From contig NZ_JAPEPT010000003.1 of NCBI RefSeq assembly GCF_026339995.1, forward strand, positions 744,001-808,000: a stretch of 64,000 nucleotides of DNA, in the 5' to 3' direction. Made by a program: the position numbers and the translations under genes. This stretch comes from Streptomyces sp. NBC_01481. GTDB taxonomy: Bacteria; Actinomycetota; Actinomycetes; Streptomycetales; Streptomycetaceae. The notes beneath the pieces are model-generated. The model did no database searches. It saw nothing but the letters and a program-made list of their open reading frames with translations, and was not told where the DNA came from. The first letter of the stretch is position 1. Each line of letters opens with the position of its first letter. Of the stretch, positions 8,346 through 17,017 are shown in pieces.

Positions 8346-9140
8346 ATGCTCAGCACCCGTTTTGTCACCGGCTCCCCGAACTGGATCGACCTGGGCACCC
8401 CCGACCTCGACGCGGCGACCGCCTTCTACGGCGGACTGTTCGGCTGGACCTTCCAGTCCGCGGGTCCCGACGCCGGCGGCTACGGCATGTACCAGCTGGG
8501 CGGCAAGACCGTCACGGGCGCCATGACGGTCACCCCCGAACAGGGTGGCCCGGGCTGGACCCTCTACTTCCAGTCGCCCGACGCCGACGCCACGGCCAAA
8601 GCGGTCCAGGCGGGCGGCGGTGCGGTCCTGTTCGAGCCGATGGACGTCTTCGAACTCGGCCGCATGGCGGTCTTCTCCGACCCCGCGGGCGCGGCCTTCG
8701 CGACCTGGCAGCCGGGCCAGATCAAGGGCCTGGACGCCGTCAACGACCCCAACACGCTGTGCTGGGCCGAGTTGTACACCGAGGACCCGGGCGCGGGCCT
8801 CGGCTTCTACCAGGGCGTGTTCGGCTGGGAGACCTCCACGATGCCGCTGCCGGACGGCACGGGCTCGTACACGATGATCAACCCGGCGGGCGCGGGCGCC
8901 GAAGCGATGTTCGGCGGCATCGTCCCGCTGGCCGCGGACCCGGTCGAGACGGAGGGCCCCTACTGGCTGCCCTACTTCGAAGTGACGGACTGCGACGCGG
9001 CGGTGGCCACGGCGGAACGCCTGGGCGGCACGGTCCGGATGGCCCCGGTCGACATGGAAGGCGTCGGCCGCTTCGCGAAACTGTCGGACCCGGCGGGGGC
9101 GCGGTTCGCTCTGATGCAGGGCGTGCAGCAGGACGACTGA
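8346..9140 (+). CDS. VOC family protein with two glyoxalase-like domains
   Basis: 264 residues from ATG 8346 with AAGGAG upstream. Two tandem vicinal-oxygen-chelate domains are visible, about residues 10-125 and 138-262. Each opens with a paired pattern (PNWIDLGTPDLDAATAFYGG; CWAELYTEDPGAGLGFYQG) and ends in a DPAGA element. This architecture matches the CFP30B-like actinobacterial hydroxylase/antigen family. Such proteins bind a metal or small molecule between domain halves, and no reaction has been assigned to most of them. It lies 75 bp after tetR on the same strand. Confidence 0.85.
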   Translation: MLSTRFVTGSPNWIDLGTPDLDAATAFYGGLFGWTFQSAGPDAGGYGMYQLGGKTVTGAMTVTPEQGGPGWTLYFQSPDADATAKAVQAGGGAVLFEPMDVFELGRMAVFSDPAGAAFATWQPGQIKGLDAVNDPNTLCWAELYTEDPGAGLGFYQGVFGWETSTMPLPDGTGSYTMINPAGAGAEAMFGGIVPLAADPVETEGPYWLPYFEVTDCDAAVATAERLGGTVRMAPVDMEGVGRFAKLSDPAGARFALMQGVQQDD

Positions 9141-9250
9141 GCCGGCCGTCTTCGTAGTGGCGCGGCGGAAGGGCCCGTCGCCGGGGTGCCCGTGGGGACG
9201 TTGATGCTTCATTGATGCGGTGTTTATCGCGGCCGGGGAATGTGTGCGGC

Positions 9251-9496
9251 ATGCCGATCAACACCACCACGGACCAGGAACTCTCCTGGCAGGAGAACGC
9301 GCTGTGCGCCCAGGCGGGTCCGGAATTCTTCTTCCCGGCGCCCGGCTCGTCGACGCGGGAGGCGAAGCAGCTGTGCGGGGCGTGCGAGGGACGGGTGCCG
9401 TGCCTGGAGTACGCGCTGGCGCATGACGAGAGGTTTGGCGTGTGGGGCGGGCTGTCGGAGAAGGAGCGGTACCGCCTCAAGCGAAACCAGGGCTGA
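9251..9496 (+). CDS. WhiB-family iron-sulfur transcriptional regulator
   Basis: 81 residues from ATG 9251; an upstream ATG at 9212 in the same frame would add 13 residues and cannot be excluded. The four WhiB cysteines are present: ALC, then LCGACEGRVPC (C-x2-C-x5-C), which would ligate a 4Fe-4S cluster. The turn GVWGG follows, and then the basic EKERYRLKRNQ tail. WhiB-like proteins act with sigma factors in actinobacterial development and redox response. Which member this is cannot be told from the sequence alone. Confidence 0.9.
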   Translation: MPINTTTDQELSWQENALCAQAGPEFFFPAPGSSTREAKQLCGACEGRVPCLEYALAHDERFGVWGGLSEKERYRLKRNQG

Positions 9497-9577
9497 CCCT
9501 GTATGGCGGGGCGCGAGCGCGTCGTCCTCGGGAGGTGCCTTCGGGGACGGCGCATCCCCGCCGACTCGATTACCTCA

Positions 9578-11008
9578 GTGAGCCGACCCCGCGCATGCGA
9601 CAAACACCGTGGGATATCCGGATGCCGACCCCGTGCCCGGTCATTAGGATCGCCCGGAAACAACGGGGGCGCAGGGCACAAGGACGACACGGTCACTCAC
9701 GACGAACTGGCGGCTTTCGAGCGCACCGTCCGCAGGCTGCGGGCTCTGCCGACGGCCGATCCCCTGCGCATACGGGGCGAGGAGATCGCCGCGTCCTTCG
9801 CGCGCGAGAGCCGCAACAAGCGCCGCAAGGCGCGCAGGCGCCTGGAGAGCGACGCTGACGCCGCGGTGACGGCGGGCACCGCCACCGGTGCGCTCGACCG
9901 GCGTGAGGACGCGGCGCTGACCGGCAAGGGACGTGCGGGTGTCTTCCTGCGGCCCCGGCACTGCTATGTCTGCAAAACGCTCTATCGGCGGACCGACGGG
10001 TTCTATCACCGGCTGTGCCCGGGATGCGCCGCCGACAACACCGCACGCCGCGCCCTGTCCACCGACCTTTCGGGACGGCGCGTCCTGCTCACCGGCGGGC
10101 GCGTGAAGATCGGATTCCAGCTCGCGCTGATGATGCTCCGCGACGGCGCCGAGCTCCTCGTCACCAGCCGCTTCCCGCAGGACACCCTGCGCCGTTTCGC
10201 CGTGGTCGAGGGCAGTCGGCAGTGGCTGGACCGGCTGACGGTCGTGGCCGTCGACCTGCGCGACCCGCGCCAGGTGCTCGGGCTGTGCGAGCGGCTGCGC
10301 GCGGACGGGGAGCCGCTCGACATTCTCGTCAACAATGCCGCGCAGACCATCCGCCGACCGCCCGAGTCGTACGCCCTGCTCGCGGCCGGGGAGAGCGGCG
10401 CGCTGCCGCCCGGTGTGCTGGCCGCGCCCGGCTACGCGCCCATGGCTGCCCTCGAAAGAGGGACACGCGGCCTGGCGCTCGTACTCGGCGAGGTGGACGA
10501 GGCTGGGCTGCTCCCCGACCTCTCCCCGGCCAATTCCTGGTCCGCCCGGCTCGGCGAGCTCGACCCCGCCGAGCTCCTGGAGACCCAGCTCGTCAACGCT
10601 CTCGCCCCCGCGCTGCTCGCCGACCGGCTGCTTCCGCTGCTCCTGGCCTCACCCCGGCCGCGCCGCTACATCGTCAACGTGTCGGCCGTGGAGGGCAGGT
10701 TCGCCGTACGCAACAAGACGTCCGGCCATCCCCACACCAACATGGCGAAAGCCGCGCTCAACATGCTCACCCGCACGAGCGCGGCCGGGCTCGCCGCCCA
10801 GGGGGTCCATATGTGCAGTGTCGACACCGGCTGGATCACCGACGAGAACCCGGCGCCGCGCAAGGCGCGTATCGCCGCCGCCGGGATCCGGACACCGCTC
10901 GACATCGTGGACGGAGCGGCCCGCGTCTACGACCCGATCGTGCGCGGTGAGGCGGGCACACCGGTCGCCGGTGTCTTTCTCAAGGACTACAAGGTGGCCG
11001 ACTGGTGA
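9578..11008 (+). CDS. SDR-type oxidoreductase with Cys-rich N-terminal domain and unclear start
   Basis: The Rossmann motif is VLLTGGRVKIGFQLAL, followed by the SDR NNAAQ motif. Upstream is a zinc-ribbon-like HCYVCKTLYRR...LCPGCA with two CxxC pairs. The catalytic segment keeps a Ser (NVSAVEGRF), but the usual Tyr-xxx-Lys reads TNMAK, so the Tyr is absent; the protein may have lost or altered classical SDR chemistry. The first conserved-looking residues (THDELAAFERTV) have no normal start nearby. The nearest in-frame start is GTG 9578, without an obvious ribosome site. An ACG at 9689 sits right after AAGGACGAC and would give a natural N-terminus. The coordinate given is the canonical choice; the true start is uncertain. 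Confidence 0.7.
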   Translation: MSRPRACDKHRGISGCRPRARSLGSPGNNGGAGHKDDTVTHDELAAFERTVRRLRALPTADPLRIRGEEIAASFARESRNKRRKARRRLESDADAAVTAGTATGALDRREDAALTGKGRAGVFLRPRHCYVCKTLYRRTDGFYHRLCPGCAADNTARRALSTDLSGRRVLLTGGRVKIGFQLALMMLRDGAELLVTSRFPQDTLRRFAVVEGSRQWLDRLTVVAVDLRDPRQVLGLCERLRADGEPLDILVNNAAQTIRRPPESYALLAAGESGALPPGVLAAPGYAPMAALERGTRGLALVLGEVDEAGLLPDLSPANSWSARLGELDPAELLETQLVNALAPALLADRLLPLLLASPRPRRYIVNVSAVEGRFAVRNKTSGHPHTNMAKAALNMLTRTSAAGLAAQGVHMCSVDTGWITDENPAPRKARIAAAGIRTPLDIVDGAARVYDPIVRGEAGTPVAGVFLKDYKVADW

Positions 11009-11033
11009 GCCGGCCGCCCGATCGCGGCGGACC

Positions 11034-12008
11034 TCAGCCCGCCGCGCGCGCCAGCATCCGCGCCTTGCGGGCCGCGAGCTTCTCGTCGAACTTCGCCGCC
11101 TCGGAGTCCAGCCCGCCCATGTAGAGGCCGAGCTCCTCCTGCGCCTTCAGACCCTCCGGGCCCAGACCGTCGATGTCGAGCACCTTGAGGAAGCGCAGCA
11201 CCGGCTGCAGCACGTCGTCGTGGTGGATGCGCATGTTGTAGATCTCGCCGATCGCCATCTGCGCGGCGGCCCGCTCGAAGCCGGGCATGCCGTGTCCGGG
11301 CATCCGGAAGTTGACGACGACGTCGCGCACGGCCTGCATGGTCAGATCGGGGGCGAGCTCGAAGGCCGCGCCCAGCAGGTTGCGGTAGAAGACCATGTGC
11401 AGATTCTCGTCGGTGGCGATCCGCGCCAGCATCCGGTCGCAGACCGGGTCGCCGGACTGATGGCCGGTGTTGCGGTGCGAGACGCGGGTGGCGAGCTCCT
11501 GGAAGGCGACGTACGCCACGGAGTGCAGCATCGAGTGGCGGTTGTCGGACTCGAAGCCCTCCGCCATGTGCGCCATCCGGAACTCTTCCAGCTTGTCCGG
11601 GTCGACGGCCCGCGAGGTGAGCAGGTAGTCGCGCATCACGATGCCGTGCCGGCCCTCTTCCGCGGTCCAGCGGTGCACCCAGGTGCCCCAGGCGCCGTCG
11701 CGGCCGAAGAGCGAGGCGATCTCATGGTGGTAGCTGGGGAGGTTGTCCTCGGTCAGCAGGTTCACCACCAGCGCGATCCGGCCGATGTCGGTGACCTTGG
11801 ACTGCTCGGGCTCCCAGGCCTGGCCGTCCTCGAAGTAGCCGGGGAAGTTTCGGCCGTCGCTGAACGGGACGTACTCGTGCGGCATCCAGTCCTTGGCGAC
11901 CTTGAGATGGCGGTTGAGTTCCTTCTCCACCACCTCTTCCAGCGCGAACAGCAGTCGGGCGTCGCTCCACGCTTCCGAACTGCCGAGGTGGGGAGAGGTG
12001 ATCGTCAC
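11034..12008 (-). CDS. Acyl-[ACP] desaturase, soluble diiron type
   Basis: 324 residues. The diiron ligand set of the plant-type stearoyl-ACP desaturase family is visible: EDNLPSYHHE, then AEEGRHG, then TDENLHMVFY. Length and motifs match DesA1/DesA2-type actinobacterial enzymes. They introduce a cis double bond in ACP- or CoA-bound fatty acids using O2 and ferredoxin, and so set membrane fluidity. The gene stands alone. Its promoter region carries a strong palindrome with an extra half-site (12032-12072), so control by a TetR-type fatty acid or redox regulator is likely but unproven. Confidence 0.93.
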   Translation of the reverse strand: MTITSPHLGSSEAWSDARLLFALEEVVEKELNRHLKVAKDWMPHEYVPFSDGRNFPGYFEDGQAWEPEQSKVTDIGRIALVVNLLTEDNLPSYHHEIASLFGRDGAWGTWVHRWTAEEGRHGIVMRDYLLTSRAVDPDKLEEFRMAHMAEGFESDNRHSMLHSVAYVAFQELATRVSHRNTGHQSGDPVCDRMLARIATDENLHMVFYRNLLGAAFELAPDLTMQAVRDVVVNFRMPGHGMPGFERAAAQMAIGEIYNMRIHHDDVLQPVLRFLKVLDIDGLGPEGLKAQEELGLYMGGLDSEAAKFDEKLAARKARMLARAAG

Positions 12009-12031
12009 GGGTGCTCCTGGGGGACGGGAGA

Positions 12032-12072
12032 GTTACCTACGTATTCGTAGGTTACGAGACCGTAGGTTAAAG
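12032..12072 (-). promoter_or_regulatory. Palindromic operator plus third half-site upstream of desaturase gene
   Basis: ACCTACG-TATT-CGTAGGT at 12035-12052 is a perfect 7-bp inverted repeat, extending to 10-bp arms with one mismatch. A further direct copy of the right half, CGTAGGTTA, follows at 12061-12069. It starts 24 bp upstream of the desaturase start codon. The form is typical of TetR-family binding sites. Confidence 0.6.
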
Positions 12073-12124
12073 CCGCAGTAAGCCCCTGGCCAAGCCCGGA
12101 TGACAGATGTCCGGTTACATTCCG

Positions 12125-12901
12125 TTATGCGTACAGGTCACGTACACGTACGGAGAGGCAGGTCACGCAGCCTTCGAGCTTCTCGAACTCGCTGATGTCG
12201 ACCATCACGGGCTGGTAGCCGAGATCCGTGAACAGCTCGGCCGTCTTCGGCGCGCTCGCCGCCATCAGCAGCTTGCCGCCGCCCAGCAGCACCACATGCG
12301 CCCCCGACTCCTCCGGCACGGGCAGATGGCGCGGGAAGACGGTCGGGGTGTCCACCAGCGGCGGGTAGCCGATGACGGTCGAGTCCGGCAGCGCGGTCAC
12401 CGCCGACTTCAGATGCAGCACCTTGGTCACCGGAACCGCCACGATCCGGGCGCCCAGCGGCTCGAAAGCGGCGCGCAGCTGCTGTACGCCCGCCGCGTTC
12501 GTACGGCCGCCGCGGCCCACGTAGATCGTGTCGCCGACCTTGAGCACATCGCCGCCGTCGAGCGTGCCGGGCTCCCACACCCAGTTGACCGAGCAGCCGA
12601 GACGGGCGACGGTCTCCTCGACGGCCGCCGTCTCCGGCCTGCGGGACTCGGCCCCCGGGCGGGCGATCAGCGCGACATTGCGGAAGATCACCACCGTGTC
12701 CTCGATGAACACACCGTCCGGGCAGTCGTCGGCCGGTTCCGTCTCGACGGTCTCCCAGCCGTGCTCGCGCAAGGTCTCGGCGTACGTCTCCCACTGCTCC
12801 AGCGCCAGCGCGGCATCGACCGGGGAGCGCTCGATATGGGTGACCAGGCCCTCGGCGAGACGCGGGCTGGGGCGGCGGATCAGTGCTTTCCTGCTGGGCA
12901 C
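12125..12901 (-). CDS. ddaH: Dimethylarginine dimethylaminohydrolase (amidinotransferase superfamily)
   Basis: 258 residues from GTG 12901, with GGAG 8 bases upstream. This is preferred to ATG 12943 because it starts at PSRKALIRRPSPRL and matches the usual family length of about 255. Substrate-binding and catalytic elements of the guanidine-modifying fold are present: CPDGVFIEDT, LDGGDVL, the catalytic His in LHLKSAV and the catalytic Cys in EGCVTCLSVR. It hydrolyses N-omega-methylated arginines to citrulline and methylamines in the cytosol. It is monocistronic. Confidence 0.9.
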   Translation of the reverse strand: MPSRKALIRRPSPRLAEGLVTHIERSPVDAALALEQWETYAETLREHGWETVETEPADDCPDGVFIEDTVVIFRNVALIARPGAESRRPETAAVEETVARLGCSVNWVWEPGTLDGGDVLKVGDTIYVGRGGRTNAAGVQQLRAAFEPLGARIVAVPVTKVLHLKSAVTALPDSTVIGYPPLVDTPTVFPRHLPVPEESGAHVVLLGGGKLLMAASAPKTAELFTDLGYQPVMVDISEFEKLEGCVTCLSVRVRDLYA

Positions 12902-12980
12902 GAGGGGTTCTCCAGGGGTTACGGGTCTGGTGGCGCCCATCATGTCCCGCCATGCTCGGCCGATGGAATCCCTGACGGGC

Positions 12981-13010
12981 CGCGTATGGGGATGTCGCGT
13001 ATGGGGACGT
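12981..13010. repeat. 15-bp tandem repeat
   Basis: Two adjacent copies of CGCGTATGGGGA(T/C)GT in the gap upstream of the DDAH gene. The function is unknown; replication slippage would explain it. Confidence 0.8.
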
Positions 13011-13057
13011 GCGGCACCCGTGTCGCTGGGCCTCGCGGCGGGTGCCCTGGGGCACTG

Positions 13058-14698
13058 TCAGCGAGCCGGCACCCCCTCCCGTACCTCGTCCGCCGTGATC
13101 TCGCGCAGTTCGCCGTCCAGCAGCAGTCGGCGCGTGATCCCGATCGACTCCAGGAACGGCACATCGTGACTCGCCACGATCAGCGAGCCCTCGTACGACT
13201 CAAGAGCCGCCGTGAGCTTCCGGACGCTCGCCATGTCCAGATTGTTCGTCGGCTCGTCGAGCATCAGCAGCTGCGGCGCCGGATCGGCGAGCAGCAGCGC
13301 GGCGAGCGCGGCGCGGAACCGCTCCCCGCCCGAGAGCGTCCCGGCCGGCTGGTCGGCCCGCGCGCCCCGGAAGAGAAAACGGGCCAGCCGCGCCCTGATC
13401 CGGTTGTTGGTGGCCTCGGGCGCGAACCGCGCCACGTTCTCCACCACGCTCAGCTCGTCGTCCAGCACATCGAGCCGCTGCGGCAGAAAACGCAGCGGGA
13501 CCTCCGCCACGGCCTCACCCGCGAGCGGCTCCAGCTCGCCGGCGATCGTACGCAGCAGTGTCGTCTTGCCCGCTCCGTTGCGTCCCACCAGCGCGATCCG
13601 CTCGGGGCCGCGGATCTCGAACTCTCCCTTCACCTCGGCTCCGTAGCGCAGCCGCAGCTCGCTCAGGCGCAGAACGCCCTGGCCCGGATGGACTGTGGTG
13701 AACGGCAGCTCGATGCGGATCTCGTCGTCGTCGCGCACCGCGTCCACGGCCTCGTCGAGCCGTTCCCTGGCCTCGGCGAGCTTCTCCTCGTGCAGGATGC
13801 GGTGCTTGCCCGCCGAGACCTGGGACTCGGCCTTGCGGGCATTGGCGATGATCTTCGGCACGCGCTGGTTGTCGTAACTCTTCTGTCCGAACCGCTTGCG
13901 GCGCGCCAACTTCATGTGCGCTTCAGCCAGATCGCGCTTCTGCTTGCGCAGATCCGACTCGGCGACGCGCACCATCCGCTCCGCGGCGTCCTGTTCGACG
14001 GCGAGCGCCTCCTCGTACGCGGAGAAGTTTCCGCCGTACCACCTCACCTCCCCGTCGCGCAGATCGGCGATCTGGTCGACCAGGTCCAGCAGTTCACGGT
14101 CGTGGCTGACCACGACCATCACGCCGGACCAGGAGGCGACCGCCTCGTACAGCCGTCGGCGCGCGTACAGATCGAGGTTGTTGGTCGGCTCGTCGAGCAG
14201 CAGCACGCCGGGCCTGGCCAGCAGCAGAGCCGCCAGCCGCAGCAGGACGCCCTCGCCGCCCGACACTTCGCCGATGGTGCGCTCCAGCCCGATGTGGCCG
14301 AGCCCGAGCTGGTCGAGGGTGGCGCGTGCCCGCTCCTCCACGTCCCAGTCGTCGCCGACCGCCGTGAAGTGCTCCTCGCTCGCGTCGCCCGCTTCGATGG
14401 CGTGCAGCGCGGCGCGCGTGCGGGCGATGCCCAGCACCTCGTCCACCCGCAGCGCCGTGTCGAGTACGAGGTGCTGCGCGAGACAGCCGACTTCGCCGGT
14501 GGTGCGGACCGATCCCTCCGTCGGCGCCAGTTCGGTGGCGATCAGCTTCAACAGCGTTGACTTTCCTGACCCGTTGAGGCCGATCAGCCCGGTTCTTCCC
14601 GGGCCGACCGCCAGATGGAAGTCGTCGAAGACGCCGGTGCCGTCCGGCCAGGCGAAGGTGAGCGAGGAGCAGGTGATGTGCGTGGGGGCAGTAGACAT
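13058..14698 (-). CDS. ABC-F subfamily ATPase (possible ribosome-protection/antibiotic-tolerance type)
   Basis: 546 residues from ATG 14698 with GGGAGACC upstream. Two nucleotide-binding domains lack any membrane domain. The first has Walker A GLNGSGKST (40-48), signature VSGGEG and Walker B LLLDEPTNNLD. The second has GRNGAGKTT, LSGGER and LMLDEPTNNLD. A charged Lys/Arg/Glu-rich linker, the ABC-F interdomain helix pair, lies between. ABC-F proteins bind the ribosomal E site; some dislodge antibiotics, others act in translation. Which applies here is unknown. The long gene-free leader (14699-14983) could host attenuation. A second ABC-F gene is at 46.4 kb. Confidence 0.9.
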   Translation of the reverse strand: MSTAPTHITCSSLTFAWPDGTGVFDDFHLAVGPGRTGLIGLNGSGKSTLLKLIATELAPTEGSVRTTGEVGCLAQHLVLDTALRVDEVLGIARTRAALHAIEAGDASEEHFTAVGDDWDVEERARATLDQLGLGHIGLERTIGEVSGGEGVLLRLAALLLARPGVLLLDEPTNNLDLYARRRLYEAVASWSGVMVVVSHDRELLDLVDQIADLRDGEVRWYGGNFSAYEEALAVEQDAAERMVRVAESDLRKQKRDLAEAHMKLARRKRFGQKSYDNQRVPKIIANARKAESQVSAGKHRILHEEKLAEARERLDEAVDAVRDDDEIRIELPFTTVHPGQGVLRLSELRLRYGAEVKGEFEIRGPERIALVGRNGAGKTTLLRTIAGELEPLAGEAVAEVPLRFLPQRLDVLDDELSVVENVARFAPEATNNRIRARLARFLFRGARADQPAGTLSGGERFRAALAALLLADPAPQLLMLDEPTNNLDMASVRKLTAALESYEGSLIVASHDVPFLESIGITRRLLLDGELREITADEVREGVPAR

Positions 14699-14983
14699 AC
14701 GGGTCTCCCGGTTGCGTGAAGAAGGGGTTGGGCAACGGGTGGAGACACCGCGGCGCGGGCGACGGCCGCCGGGGGACACAGGGATGGAAGAGGTCCCGGC
14801 CGGGGGAGGACGGCTCGAATGCCGAGGTCGCACGCGAAGCGCGCAGCTTGACCGAAGCAGCTGCGACGCACGGTGTCTCAAGACCTCAGACGAGCAACGT
14901 CCTTCTCCTATTCAACGGCAACAGAACCGCTGTACACCGTAGGAAGGTGCCCGGTGGCCGTCAACGGAATAAGAGGGAAGACG
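14699..14983 (-). other. 285-bp gene-free leader of the ABC-F gene
   Basis: No supported coding sequence lies between the SsgA-like gene and the ABC-F start. It contains a perfect 9-bp long-range inverted repeat, GAGACACCG (14743-14751) and CGGTGTCTC (14871-14879), and several GC-rich hairpins. It could be a regulatory 5' leader, as is common for antibiotic-responsive ABC-F genes, but no leader peptide was identified. Confidence 0.4.
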
Positions 14984-15400
14984 TCAGCAGGCGTCGCGCA
15001 GCAGCTCGGCCAGATTGTGGTCGAGATCGAGATAGAGGTGCTCACGGCCGGTGGGGACCAAGCCCTGGACGCGCTTGAGGAAACGGCGCACCTCGCTGGT
15101 GCGGATGTGCACCATCGCGACGCCCTCCGGGGCGTGGAACTCCAGGACCGTACGGTCGTAACCGAAGGGCCTGACGCGTACGTCGCCGACGCCGGCCGGT
15201 CCGTCGACCCCCGCCGCGAGCAGCTCGCGCGAGAACGCCCACGACACCTCGTTGCCCTCCAGCGTCGCCGGGGGCGGGAAGGCCATACGTACGGCGAAGG
15301 GATCCTCGCGGTCGTAACGCAGCGTGGCCGGAACAGACTCCATCTGGGGCGCCGAGGCGACCAGGCGGGCCTGCACGGCCTGCTCGATGACGGTGGACAA
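14984..15400 (-). CDS. SsgA-like protein (SALP), sporulation/cell-division regulator
   Basis: 138 residues from TTG 15400 with GGAG at good spacing. The sequence has the family pattern: LRYDREDPFAVRMAF near residue 27, VSWAFSRELLAAGV, GVGDVRVRP and a C-terminal LDLDHNLAELL. Length and motifs match SsgA/SsgB-type proteins, which occur only in sporulating actinomycetes and help position FtsZ and septal peptidoglycan during sporulation. The paralogue cannot be assigned. An 8-bp inverted repeat lies upstream at 15428-15456. Confidence 0.88.
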   Translation of the reverse strand: MSTVIEQAVQARLVASAPQMESVPATLRYDREDPFAVRMAFPPPATLEGNEVSWAFSRELLAAGVDGPAGVGDVRVRPFGYDRTVLEFHAPEGVAMVHIRTSEVRRFLKRVQGLVPTGREHLYLDLDHNLAELLRDAC

Positions 15401-15427
15401 GGCCTGCTCCTTCGTGCGCGGCTCGCT

Positions 15428-15456
15428 GACGTCTCGCTGACACCGTCAGAGACGTC
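15428..15456 (-). promoter_or_regulatory. Inverted repeat upstream of the SsgA-like gene
   Basis: GACGTCTC (15428-15435) and GAGACGTC (15449-15456), 13 bp apart, 28-56 bp upstream of the TTG start. Possible operator or transcript hairpin. Confidence 0.4.
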
Positions 15457-15588
15457 GGAACGACGGAATCCGTGCATCGGAAAGCAGAGTGACCTGTGTC
15501 ACCGCCCGGCAAACGGGACTTTGACGACCTAAGAGCCGCCGGAACGCACCCTGGACGGGCTCAGGCCCGTGGGCTAGCTTCCAGCGCC

Positions 15589-16698
15589 ATGACGTCCAAG
15601 GGGAAGACGAGACGAATGGTGTCTGTGGGGCTGTGCGCGGCGGCGGTCGCCGCCGCGCTGGCCGCACCGGCACAGGCGGCCCAGCAGACCGGCGGCGCGG
15701 CCGGGGAGAAAGCGGCGGAGAAAGGTGGTCCCGCCTGGAGCCTGAAGAACACCGGCACCGACGTACGGTTACGGGGCCTCGCGGCCGTCAGCCGCCGGAC
15801 CGCCTGGGTGGCGGGCTCCAAGGGCACGGTCCTGCGCACCGCGGACGGCGGGCGGAGCTGGCTGAACGTCTCCCCGCCGGGGGCGGGCGGGCTGGAGTTC
15901 CGCGACATCGAGGCCTTCGACAGCAGGAGGGCCGTGGTGCTGGCCATCGGCGAGGGCGAGGCCTCCCGGGTCTTCCGCACCGACGACGGCGGCGCGAGCT
16001 GGACCGAGTCCTTCCGTAACACCGACCCCAAGGCCTTCTACGACTGCATCACCTTCTTCGACAGCCGCCACGGCCTCGCGATGAGCGATCCGGTGGACGG
16101 CAAGTACCGCATCCTGTCGACCGGTGACGGCGGAAAGTCGTGGAAGGTGCTGCCGAGCGCCGGGATGCCCGACGCGCTGCCGGGCGAGGCGGCCTTCGCG
16201 GCGAGCGGCCAGTGCCTGGTCAGCTCGGGACGCAAGGACGTCTGGCTGGCGACCGGCGGCGGCGCGACCGCCCGCGTGCTGCACTCCGCCGACCGCGGCC
16301 TGCACTGGACCGTCGCCGATGCGACCATCCCGGCTGGGGACCCGGCCCGCGGAGTCTTCGCGCTCGCCTTCCGCGACCGTGCCCACGGCATCGCCGTCGG
16401 CGGTGACTACCGGCCCGACCAGACATCCCCGAGCGCCGGAGCGGTCAGTGGGGACGGCGGCCACAGCTGGCAGCAGTCCAAGACACCGCCGCCCGCCTAC
16501 CGCTCGGGCGTGACCTGGCTCCCGCACAGCCGCTCGGCGGCGCTCGCCGTCGGCCCGACCGGGACCGATCTGACCCTGGACGGCGGCCGCAGCTGGCGCA
16601 CCGTCGACACCGGTTCGTACGACACCGTCGACTGCACTGCCGACTTCGGCTGCTGGGCCTCGGGCGAGAAGGGCCGCGTGGCACGGCTGGAGTTCTGA
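15589..16698 (+). CDS. Secreted beta-propeller protein with BNR/Ycf48-like repeats
   Basis: 369 residues from ATG 15589. A signal peptide of about 30 residues ends in APAQAAQQ. The rest consists of repeated TADGGRSW, TDDGGASW, TGDGGKSW and LDGGRSW motifs, the Asp-box/BNR signature of six- or seven-bladed propellers (sialidase, VPS10 and Ycf48 folds). No catalytic sialidase Arg triad or Tyr/Glu pair can be assigned, so a binding or structural role outside the membrane is more likely than hydrolysis. Function unknown. Confidence 0.8.
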   Translation: MTSKGKTRRMVSVGLCAAAVAAALAAPAQAAQQTGGAAGEKAAEKGGPAWSLKNTGTDVRLRGLAAVSRRTAWVAGSKGTVLRTADGGRSWLNVSPPGAGGLEFRDIEAFDSRRAVVLAIGEGEASRVFRTDDGGASWTESFRNTDPKAFYDCITFFDSRHGLAMSDPVDGKYRILSTGDGGKSWKVLPSAGMPDALPGEAAFAASGQCLVSSGRKDVWLATGGGATARVLHSADRGLHWTVADATIPAGDPARGVFALAFRDRAHGIAVGGDYRPDQTSPSAGAVSGDGGHSWQQSKTPPPAYRSGVTWLPHSRSAALAVGPTGTDLTLDGGRSWRTVDTGSYDTVDCTADFGCWASGEKGRVARLEF

Positions 16699-16717
16699 GC
16701 CGCGCTCGGCGATCGCG

Positions 16718-17017
16718 TCAGGAGGACAACTGCTGCCGGTACGGGGCGAGTTCGGGCGCGGTCTTCGTCGCGATGAACTCCGTGATCCGGTACTCGCACA
16801 CGCCGCCCACCGCGAAGGGGTCGGCCGCCACGGTCTTCTCGATCGTCGCGCGGTCGTCCCCCACGGCCAGGATCACCCCGCCGTCGCGGGGATTCTTGCG
16901 TCCCGACGCGAGGAACACGCCCTCCTCGTACAGCGCGTCCAGCCAGGCCACATGCGCGTCGAGGAGCTCGTCGACGCGCTCAAGGGGTGCGGTGTAGGTC
17001 AATTCCAGTACGAACAT
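16718..17017 (-). CDS. YciI family protein
   Basis: 99 residues from ATG 17017. The ferredoxin-like YciI fold is recognisable from LELTYTAPLERVDELLDAHVAWL, a central GGVILAVGDD and DPFAVGGVCEYRI near the C-terminus. It has the family's His-Asp pairing (the DAHVAWL His and the AADPF Asp). Family members are small dimeric proteins, a few with dehydrochlorinase-like chemistry; most have no known role. It is convergent with the propeller gene and divergent from endonuclease V. Confidence 0.85.
   Translation of the reverse strand: MFVLELTYTAPLERVDELLDAHVAWLDALYEEGVFLASGRKNPRDGGVILAVGDDRATIEKTVAADPFAVGGVCEYRITEFIATKTAPELAPYRQQLSS

Noticed and set aside
12107..14560. Long open frame (817 codons) on the plus strand
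   Set aside because: It is antisense to the DDAH and ABC-F genes, has no family motifs and biased composition; a typical high-GC shadow frame.
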